The notes under the pieces: generated by a model
Seen by the model: the letters and a program-made list of their open reading frames with translations, nothing else
Database searches by the model: none
What the model was told of the DNA's origin: nothing
Shown here: one piece after another, positions 31,069 to 36,532 of the stretch
How positions within the stretch are numbered: position 1 is the stretch's first letter
Layout: every line of letters begins with the position of its first letter
Translations under genes and position numbers: made by a program
Assembly: GCF_023276435.1 (NCBI RefSeq)
Contig: NZ_JALLPO010000067.1
Span: 1 to 36,532, forward strand
Reading direction: 5' to 3'
Length of the DNA stretch: 36,532 nt
Source of the DNA: Sphaerisporangium perillae
GTDB lineage: Bacteria; Actinomycetota; Actinomycetes; Streptosporangiales; Streptosporangiaceae

Positions 31069-31562
31069 TCGACGTGTTCTTGCTCGGCGGCCGCGGCGTA
31101 GGCGGCGTCGAGGCGCTCGAACGGGCCTGGACCGTCGAACGGCTTCGGCGGGGCGCCGAGGTGGCGGACGCGAAGCTCGTCCATGAGCTCCTCGATGAAC
31201 GCCGGACCCTCATCGCGCATGAGCTGCTGCCGGCTCCGGAGCTCGTCGCTGCCCGGGCGCCAGTCGAGGCCCCAGTTGCCGAGGGCGTAGATGATCGGAA
31301 GAGTCTGGATACCAGCTTCAGTGAGGCTGTAGCGAGCGCGCTGCCCCCGCGCAGCGGTGCCGCGGGTGAGGATCCCTGCGTCGACGAGCCGCACGAGGCG
31401 GTCGGCGAGGATGTTCGAAGCGATGCCCTCGATCGACCCGGTGAGCAGCACCCGAAAGTAGCGGCGGTCGCCGAAGATGACGTCGCGAAGCACGAGCAAC
31501 GACCAGCGATCTCCGAGCACCTCGACGGCGGCGTTGATCGGACACCCGGACCGTGGTTCCAC
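31065..31562 (-). CDS. HxlR-family transcriptional regulator
   Basis: 165 residues from GTG 31562, with GGGAGGAATC just upstream. The winged helix at ~5-100 shows the family signature CPINAAVEVLGDRWSLLVLR, then DVIFGDRRYFRVLLTGS, GIASNILADRLVRLVDAGIL and YSLTEAGIQTLPIIYALGNW. The Cys7 typical of redox-sensing members is present. A C-terminal extension (~105-165) is helical. It is divergent from the dihydrofolate-reductase-like gene, with overlapping control elements, so it probably represses that operon and itself. Confidence 0.92.
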   Translation of the reverse strand: MEPRSGCPINAAVEVLGDRWSLLVLRDVIFGDRRYFRVLLTGSIEGIASNILADRLVRLVDAGILTRGTAARGQRARYSLTEAGIQTLPIIYALGNWGLDWRPGSDELRSRQQLMRDEGPAFIEELMDELRVRHLGAPPKPFDGPGPFERLDAAYAAAAEQEHVD

Positions 31563-31572
31563 GATTCCTCCC

Positions 31573-31600
31573 TTGACAGGTATTTCGTCCTACCTATAGT
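31573..31600 (+). promoter_or_regulatory. consensus promoter with HxlR operator in the spacer
   Basis: TTGACA (31573-31578), a 16-bp spacer and TATAGT (31595-31600) form a near-consensus housekeeping promoter for the rightward operon. The inverted repeat AGGTA/TACCT (31578-31582 and 31591-31595) lies exactly between the two elements, where a repressor would exclude polymerase. Confidence 0.65.
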
Positions 31601-31637
31601 AGTTGCAGAATACAATCACTCTTGGGAAGAGGAGATG

Positions 31638-32234
31638 ATGGGCCGCTTCGTCTATTCGATGAACGTGTCCCTCGACCTGCGGATCGAGCAAGTTCCTGGG
31701 GACAACGGTGCTGGCGAGTGGCTGCGCATCGACGAGGAACTGCACCGCGAGTGCAACGCGCTGACACAGGCGCTCGCGCTCATGGTCCAGGGCCGGGTCT
31801 ACTACGAGGTCATGGAGGAGTACTGGCCACGGGCGCGCGAGGACGCGTCACTGCCGGACTTCATGCGTGAATACGGCGAGATCTGGACAGCCAAGCCCAA
31901 AGTGCTTGTCTCCCGCACCCGCCGCAGCGCCGATCACAACACCCGGATCATCGGCGGAGACGACGCGATCGAGCAACTCGCCGCCCTGCGGGCCGGGACC
32001 GACGGCAGCATCAGTGTGGGCGGCGCGGCGCTCGCGACGCAGCTGCTCCGGGCGGGGCTTCTCGACGAGCTGCTGCTCTTCACCCACCCGGCAATCCTCG
32101 GCTTCGGCAGGCCGCTGTTCGACGACTACGACGTGCCGATCGAGCTCGACCTGCTCGAGCAGCGATCGTTCAAGCAGGGCGTCACGATGCATCGCTACGC
32201 CATCCGGGATGCAAAGGAGGCGAGCTCGTGCTGA
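31638..32234 (+). CDS. dihydrofolate reductase / RibD C-terminal-like protein
   Basis: 198 residues from ATG 31638, preferred to the ATG three bases earlier because GGGAAGAGG then has normal spacing. A RibD_C/DHFR-like fold: FVYSMNVSLDLRIEQV, then VQGRVYYEVMEEYWP, TAKPKVLVSRTRRS, ISVGGAALATQLLRAGLLDE and THPAILGFGRPLF. GG-x-A-L and the GRxxYE segment bind NADPH. These YyaP/YwjB-like proteins are NADPH-dependent reductases of unknown substrate, often controlled by HxlR or TetR regulators. It overlaps the next gene by seven bases. Confidence 0.88.
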   Translation: MGRFVYSMNVSLDLRIEQVPGDNGAGEWLRIDEELHRECNALTQALALMVQGRVYYEVMEEYWPRAREDASLPDFMREYGEIWTAKPKVLVSRTRRSADHNTRIIGGDDAIEQLAALRAGTDGSISVGGAALATQLLRAGLLDELLLFTHPAILGFGRPLFDDYDVPIELDLLEQRSFKQGVTMHRYAIRDAKEASSC

Positions 32235-33037
32235 GGCAGGTCGCGGAGGGTGTGCTGGTCCACGAGAGCGAGTTCGTGCAGAGCAACGCCGTTGTGGTGC
32301 AGGGCCGGGCCGGTGTGTTGCTCATCGACCCCGGGGTGACCGGCTCCGAGATCGACTGCCTCGCGAACGACCTTCGCGAGTTGGGTCAGCCCGTTGTGGC
32401 AGGGTTTTCTACGCATCCGGATTGGGATCACCTGCTCTGGCACGCCCGGCTCGGCGAGGCGCCCCGTTACGGCACGGCGCGCTGCGCGGCCACTGTCCGA
32501 GATCAGCTGTCGGACGCAGGTGCGAAGGCCCGCATCGCCGCCCACCTGCTCGAGACGGAAATCGCCGGGCAGGTACCGCTGGACCTACTCGGCGTCATTA
32601 CCGGCCTGCCCGCCGAAACTGCGCAGATTCCTTGGGATGGCCCTCAAGTCCGGATCATCGAGCATCAAGCGCATGCCCCGGGCCACGCGGCGCTGTTGAT
32701 CGAGGAACGCGGCGTTCTCGTCGCCGGCGACATGCTCTCTGATGTCCTGATTCCGATGCTCGACTTGAACGACACCGCGGACCCGATCGAGGACTACCTC
32801 ACCGCGCTGCGGCTGCTCGAGGGCGTGGCGAGCGACGTCGATGTCGTCGTCCCGGGCCACGGTTCCGTCGGCGGATCCGACCAGGTACAGGCACGGATCG
32901 ACCAGGATCGGGCGTACGTACTCGCGTTGCGGAACGGCCAAGTCCCCGCCGACCCACGGGTCGGCCCATCGGCCAAGCCTGGCTGGGAGTGGGTGAGCGA
33001 CGTGCACGAAGGGCAACTCCAGCGCCTCGCCCAATGA
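32228..33037 (+). CDS. MBL-fold metallo-hydrolase
   Basis: 269 residues from GTG 32228, with AAAGGAGG seven to eight bases upstream, inside the end of the previous gene. Metal-site motifs: FSTHPDWDHLLWH, where the usual HxHxDH is H63-P-D65-W-D67-H68 (second His replaced by Asp); HAPGHAALLIEE (His153); LVAGDMLSD (Asp168 region); and VVVPGHGSVGG. Most ligands of a two-metal site are present, with one changed. It could be a lactonase or a small-molecule hydrolase. It forms a two-gene operon with the reductase under HxlR control. Confidence 0.88.
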   Translation: MLRQVAEGVLVHESEFVQSNAVVVQGRAGVLLIDPGVTGSEIDCLANDLRELGQPVVAGFSTHPDWDHLLWHARLGEAPRYGTARCAATVRDQLSDAGAKARIAAHLLETEIAGQVPLDLLGVITGLPAETAQIPWDGPQVRIIEHQAHAPGHAALLIEERGVLVAGDMLSDVLIPMLDLNDTADPIEDYLTALRLLEGVASDVDVVVPGHGSVGGSDQVQARIDQDRAYVLALRNGQVPADPRVGPSAKPGWEWVSDVHEGQLQRLAQ

Positions 33038-33060
33038 AGCGAGCGCGACGGGGCGCCCCG

Positions 33061-33342
33061 CTAGCGATCGGTGTGCGACACAGCCAGTACGCGCGGGTCG
33101 CCGGTCGGGATCTGGGGCAGCGGCACGACGTTCTCCAGGGCGGTCGGGCTGATCAGCGGCGGGGTGCCCTCTGCGGCGGCGAGCTGGGCGTCTGCGAGGG
33201 TCTTGTGGACGACGCCGACGGAGACCTTCACTCCGGCGGCGATGGTGCGGATGGATTCGCCGCGCTTGCGGCGGTCGAGGATCGCGGCGCGTTTGTCGTC
33301 GTCGACAACGGGGCGGCGGCCGCCGCCCCGGCCGCGTGCGCG
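33061..33342 (-). pseudogene. serine recombinase C-terminal HTH fragment
   Basis: Minus-strand RARGRGGGRRPVVDDDKRAA, then ILDRRKRGESIRTIAAGVKV and SVGVVHKTLADAQ is the C-terminal resolvase HTH with its linker. A 35-residue tail runs to the stop at 33061. Upstream it is joined to a Tn3 transposase fragment. It may be the missing half of the recombinase at 30718-31000. Confidence 0.65.
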
Positions 33343-33379
33343 GGTGGCGCGGGTCGCGGAGTTCGCGGATGGTGCCGAG

Positions 33380-33631
33380 GGCGAGGGCGGGCCGGTAGGA
33401 GATGCCCGGCAGCTCCAGCAGCCCGAACACCACGTCGGAGTAGGAGCCGGTGTCGGACACCACGATCTCGGGGAGGTCGCCGCCGTCCAGGCCGAAGATG
33501 ACGTCGACCATGTGCAGGGAATCGCGGATCGTCCCCGACACAACCTTCGCGCCGCGTCCCATACCACGGTCATTTACCGCGTTCAGCCAGGTCATGCCAC
33601 GCTTGGAGCCGAAGTACTTGCGGTTGGGGCG
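33380..33631 (-). pseudogene. Tn3-family transposase catalytic-domain fragment
   Basis: RPNRKYFGSKRGMTWLNAVN, then GAKVVSGTIRDSLHMVDVIF and EIVVSDTGSYSDVVFGLLEL match the stretch around the second catalytic Asp (TDTGSYSD) in Tn3 transposases. About 84 residues remain. This is a different branch from the transposase at 21983-24744, whose motif is YTDTHG. Confidence 0.75.
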
Positions 33632-33837
33632 GGCGTGAACGCCTCGGCGAGCTCCGGCAAGCAATCGCCGAAGTCGTAGCGGTAGGCCATCCGCTCGCCC
33701 GGCCGAGGCAGCAGGCCGGCCAGCGTCACCGCCGTCTCGTCGCGGGCGTTGTCGCCTTACTCCTCCCAGTCCTTGGCGAACAGGTGCAGGTGGTAGTTCT
33801 GCCAGGACCAGGAGGTGTCCAGGGTTGCCACGTCGAC
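33632..33837 (-). pseudogene. IS1096-passenger TnpR / pRiA4b ORF-3-like fragment
   Basis: The minus strand reads WSWQNYHLHLFAKDWEE, a TAA stop, then NARDETAVTLAGLLPRPGER followed by MAYRYDFGDCL. Y-HLHxF and the (Y)xYDFGD motif are diagnostic of pRiA4b ORF-3-like proteins (IS1096 TnpR type). The internal stop and lost ends make it a pseudogene. It joins the Tn3 fragment directly. Confidence 0.65.
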
Positions 33838-33879
33838 ACTGGTCAGCGATATCCGTTGGATTTTCCGCGATTACTACCG

Positions 33880-33897
33880 GGACCCCGCGTAGGGTCC
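33880..33897. promoter_or_regulatory. dyad upstream of the alpha/beta hydrolase gene
   Basis: GGACCC (33880-33885) and GGGTCC (33892-33897) form a perfect 6-bp inverted repeat with a 6-bp spacer, 35 bp before the start codon. It may be an operator. Confidence 0.35.
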
Positions 33898-33932
33898 GAT
33901 GAGTTCTTGATACGGAAGGGGTCTACACCGTT

Positions 33933-34802
33933 ATGACTACGCAGATGCTCAAGACTCCCGAGGTCGACCTCGCCTACGACGTCCACGGTCCGCTGCCGAC
34001 CGCCGACGGACGCCCACCGCTGGTCATGATCGGCCAGCCCATGGCCGCCAGCGGCTTCGGCGCGTTGGCGTCGCACCTCGCCGAGCGCACCGTGGTCACC
34101 TATGACCCGCGCGGCCTCGGCCGCAGCACCCGCAAGGACGGCCGGGTCGACCATGTGCCCGGGATCCAGGCTGCCGACGTGCACGCCGTCATCGAGGCGC
34201 TCGGGGCGGGCCCGGTCGAGATGTTCGCGAGCAGCGGCGGTGCGGTGACCGCGCTCGCCCTCGTGGCGGCGTACCCCGATGACGTGACCATCCTTGTGGC
34301 CCACGAGCCGCCGCTCATTCCGGTGCTCTGCGACGCCCAGGCTGCCGAGCGCGCCCGGGCCGGCGTCCGGGATGCGTACGAGGACAAGGGCTCGGGTGCC
34401 GGCATGGCGGCCTTCATCGTGATGACCTCGTGGCAGGGCGAGTTCACCGACGACTACTTCGCCCAGCCCGCGCCGGATCCAGCCGTGTTCGGGATGCCGA
34501 CCGATGATGACGGCTCCCGTGACGATCCGCTGCTCTCCGACCGGTCTTGGGCGGTCAGCAGCTACCGGCCCGACGTCGACGCGCTTACCGCGGCGCCAAC
34601 GCGGGTCGTGATCGCCGTGGGCGAGGAATCCCTGGACACCTTCACCGGACGCACCTCGGTGGCCACGGCCAAACTGCTCGGCCAGCAGGCGACGGTCTTC
34701 CCGAGCCACCACGGCGGCTTCCTCGGTGGCGAGTTCGGCTACGCCGGGCAGCCTGAGGCCTTCGCCCGCAAGCTGCGCGAGGTCCTCGACGCCGCCAGCT
34801 GA
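33933..34802 (+). CDS. alpha/beta hydrolase
   Basis: 289 residues from ATG 33933, with GGAAGGGG about ten bases upstream. The core fold is complete: LVMIGQPMAASGFGALASHL, VVTYDPRGLGRSTRKDG, the nucleophile elbow EMFASSGGAVTALALVAAYP (Ser101, with Ala in place of the usual first Gly), VVIAVGEES with the acid strand, and FPSHHGGFLGGEFG with the catalytic His. The length and short cap resemble haloperoxidase/esterase-type hydrolases. Substrate unknown. No operon partner; the genes on the left are transposon debris. Confidence 0.9.
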   Translation: MTTQMLKTPEVDLAYDVHGPLPTADGRPPLVMIGQPMAASGFGALASHLAERTVVTYDPRGLGRSTRKDGRVDHVPGIQAADVHAVIEALGAGPVEMFASSGGAVTALALVAAYPDDVTILVAHEPPLIPVLCDAQAAERARAGVRDAYEDKGSGAGMAAFIVMTSWQGEFTDDYFAQPAPDPAVFGMPTDDDGSRDDPLLSDRSWAVSSYRPDVDALTAAPTRVVIAVGEESLDTFTGRTSVATAKLLGQQATVFPSHHGGFLGGEFGYAGQPEAFARKLREVLDAAS

Positions 34803-35176
34803 CGGTCGCCCTTCTCATCGTCACGCGGTGTCCGTCTGACTCCCCTGACGCTCGGACACATGACGAGCCGGCGGACACCGCGGTGACATGCACTGGCCTG
34901 AGGACGATCAGCCCGGTTGCAGCACGCCGCGTCACCGGCAGCGGGTTCGGCCGCTTGCGCGCGGTCAACGGCCGACATCTGGCCCCGCTCGTCCGCGCCG
35001 TGAGCCGTCCATCTTTGACGATGATCGGGGGTACAGCTACGCCTTCGCCAAGATTGTCGAGCGTCTCCGGGCTCCGGGGTGCTTAGCCCGCATCAAAGAG
35101 GCCCTCGCCCTGCACGTCTCCGCCGCCTCGTGCCGCCAGCGTGGCGCAAGGCCGGGGGATCGAGTCCGGCCGTTCC
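34803..35176. other. stretch without a recognised gene
   Basis: About 370 bp between the hydrolase and the beta-propeller fragment. A plus-strand frame near 35010-35110 (DDDRGYSYAFAKIVERLRAP) looks mildly protein-like but has no start and no family. No RNA or repeat was seen. Confidence 0.3.
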
Positions 35177-35617
35177 TCAGCGGCGGTACATCACGTACAG
35201 CTGGCCGTCGTGGGAGGCTGCGGCGGGCTCGTCCACCAGCTTGATGGCTTGCGTTCCGCCCACGTAGTCGATTCCGCTCCACTCGTTGGGGGTCCAGGTG
35301 GCCGCTAGCAGGAAGCCATCCATGCCGCGGAGGAACATCCACAGCCTCCCACTGTAGTCGGCGAGGGCCATGCCGTTCTCGGTGCGCCAGTTCGGATGGA
35401 CGGGCTTCTCGTCCCAGCGGCCGCTGTCGTCCGTTCCGCTGGTGTACACCTTGTTGTCCACTCCGCGGGCGACGCGCCATATGTAGCCGGCGTGGGCAGC
35501 CATCGGGACGGCGTTCTCCACCGCCCAGCCGAGGTTGTTGCGGTAGGCCTCACTCCACCCTCGGCCGTCGTGGATGTTGAGGTAGAGCTTGCCGATCGAG
35601 GCTGCGAACGGCGGGCG
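35177..35617 (-). pseudogene. C-terminal fragment of a beta-propeller/lectin-like repeat protein
   Basis: About 146 residues without a proper start. Repeats of ~45-50 residues each contain an Asp-Gly turn, a W or Y strand and a hydrophobic strand: SIGKLYLNIHDGRGWSEAYR, then AHAGYIWRVARGVDNKVYTS, YSGRLWMFLRGMDGFLLAAT and SHDGQLYVMYRR-stop. This is the pattern of PLL/sialidase-like propellers, usually secreted carbohydrate-binding proteins. The 5' part is replaced, at about 35617, by the end of another gene in a different frame. Confidence 0.5.
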
Positions 35618-36059
35618 CGTTGATGTCGTCTAGGAGGCGGCCCAGGAGGATGGCCAGTCTGGTGGGGCCGGTGCCGCGGTATCCCCAGGTCAGGCCGCTG
35701 CCGTCTTCGGGGGCGAGGTAGAGGGTGCCGTCGCTGGTGCGGATCCAGACCTGGCGGTCCCGCAGGATGACCTGGGACAAGGGGGTCAGGGCTGGCAGCC
35801 GCTGCGGGACGGCCGCCCATGCCGTGCCTTCGGGGGTGGTGATGGCGGGCAGGTCGGTGGCCGGGTCTGTCCAGTACTCGCCGATGGTCCAGGTGTCGAA
35901 CGCGCGGGCCGCCGCCGTCGGTTCGGCGGGCTCCAAGCGGGCGATGAACTCAGCGGCCTCGTCGGACTGTTCGGGGTCCAGGTGGTTGGGAGAGCCGAAG
36001 GGGAAGTAGCGTCCGCCGTCCCACTGCAGGGCGAGCGTGACGGGCACCCTAGGAAACAT
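35550..36059 (-). CDS. hypothetical protein with altered C-terminus
   Basis: 169 residues from ATG 36059; GTG 36047 is an alternative. Recognisable but unnamed sequence: VPVTLALQWDGGRYFPFGSP, AARAFDTWTIGEYWTD, QVWIRTSDGTLYLAPEDG, then TRLAILLGRLLDDI. Two beta-rich segments and a final helix. The last ~20 residues are read from the first strand of the propeller fragment in another frame, so the natural end near NAPA is probably lost. No signal peptide or membrane segment. Function unknown. Confidence 0.55.
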   Translation of the reverse strand: MFPRVPVTLALQWDGGRYFPFGSPNHLDPEQSDEAAEFIARLEPAEPTAAARAFDTWTIGEYWTDPATDLPAITTPEGTAWAAVPQRLPALTPLSQVILRDRQVWIRTSDGTLYLAPEDGSGLTWGYRGTGPTRLAILLGRLLDDINAPAVRSLDRQALPQHPRRPRVE

Positions 36060-36184
36060 GATCGGTCTTGCGGGGCGGGCCGCTCTGTTACGGCGGACAG
36101 GTGGAGTGTGGTGCGACGGACCAGGGGGTTTCGTCGGGGGCAACGCCGACTCCGGAACAATCACGAGATTGCTTGGCTGAACCA

Positions 36185-36532
36185 TCACAGGAAGAACGCC
36201 AGAGCCCGCTCGGCCACAACCGGGCCTGATTTCCGTTCCGATGGGCTCAAGTGGTTGAGGCCGTCCATGGTTTGGAGTGTGGCGTGGGGAAGGGTGTCGC
36301 GGTGCGCGGCGAACCCCTCCTGGTGCTCGCGCGACGAGCGGCCGCCCACCAGGAGCAGCACCGGGGCGGTGACGTCCGCGAACTCGGGGAGCCGGCCCTG
36401 TTGGGCTGCGAGTTGCTCGTGCTCGGCCAGACAGGCCCCCAGAAGGGGCCGCATTCGCTGCCAGGCCGGCCCGCGGAAGCCGGCACGAAACGCCATGCGC
36501 AGATACCAGTGCGGCAGTTTGGTGATGAAGGC
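36185..36532 (-). CDS. alpha/beta hydrolase C-terminal part, runs off the right edge
   Basis: 115 residues visible, open at the window end. RPLLGACLAEHEQLAAQ (cap helices) is followed by VTAPVLLLVGGRSSREHQEG, the strand before the acid residue, then LPHATLQTMDGLNHLSPSER with the catalytic His in GLNHL. This is the standard end of an alpha/beta hydrolase. The nucleophile lies outside the window. Confidence 0.75.
   Translation of the reverse strand, partial: AFITKLPHWYLRMAFRAGFRGPAWQRMRPLLGACLAEHEQLAAQQGRLPEFADVTAPVLLLVGGRSSREHQEGFAAHRDTLPHATLQTMDGLNHLSPSERKSGPVVAERALAFFL

Overview
The window is high-GC (roughly 68-72 %) actinobacterial DNA with heavy G/C third positions, GTG and TTG starts, many leaderless-looking promoters (TAnnnT six or seven bases before the start codon) and actinobacterial families such as Trypco2, CMD/cupin pairs, MmyB-type XRE regulators and DUF2267. 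A filamentous actinomycete, perhaps Streptosporangiales-like, is my best guess; no taxonomic marker gene is present. It reads as an accessory region: short blocks of intact metabolic or regulatory genes separated by broken transposons, recombinases and gene stumps.

Layout. 1-2.3 kb: IS3 and IS256 transposase stumps, a broken AlbA_2 gene, one membrane-anchored coiled-coil protein and a ClpP tail. 2.4-6.3 kb: a Tn3-like unit bounded by 37-38 bp inverted repeats (2780-2817 and 6250-6286). It holds a serine recombinase with a candidate res site, a divergent xre / methionine aminopeptidase cassette and a Tn3 transposase that is only the N-terminal domain. 6.5-7.7 kb: an ECF sigma factor translationally coupled to a membrane protein, ending in a terminator. 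7.95-14.85 kb: a more chromosomal-looking block bracketed by two inverted copies of a tRNA-Gly(CCC) 3' half (attachment scars). It carries Trypco2, glutamate decarboxylase, a class II glutamine amidotransferase, an aldo/keto reductase, a Gfo/Idh/MocA oxidoreductase and a DUF2267 protein. 14.9-18.6 kb: a hydrolase stump with an intact TetR and its likely operators, zinc-finger and transposase debris, a truncated resolvase with a clear res site, a beheaded TetR, an IS1634 piece and an integrase piece. 18.6-21.9 kb: a large zinc-finger/coiled-coil protein with an AT-rich palindromic operator, then an XRE regulator divergent from a CMD/cupin pair. 22-25.3 kb: a Tn3 transposase with two frameshifts, and another Tn3 stump facing it.

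25.4-30.7 kb: DUF1062, VOC protein, saccharopine-dehydrogenase-like protein, GlxA-type AraC regulator, and a collapsed MerR gene with a perfect operator coupled to a BtrH-like acyltransferase. 30.7-33.9 kb: an HxlR regulator divergent from a dihydrofolate-reductase-like / MBL-fold operon, bracketed by two pieces that look like halves of a serine recombinase lying in opposite orientation. 33.9-36.5 kb: an intact alpha/beta hydrolase, a beta-propeller-like C-terminal fragment, a hypothetical protein and a second hydrolase running off the right edge.

The most interesting elements are the Tn3-like unit carrying a self-regulated methionine aminopeptidase (possibly a spare drug target), the paired tRNA-Gly scars with 11-bp-period GGCACG repeats, the MerR-remnant/BtrH module and the possible recombinase split by inversion. 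All functional statements rest on reading protein motifs by eye; no database search was run.
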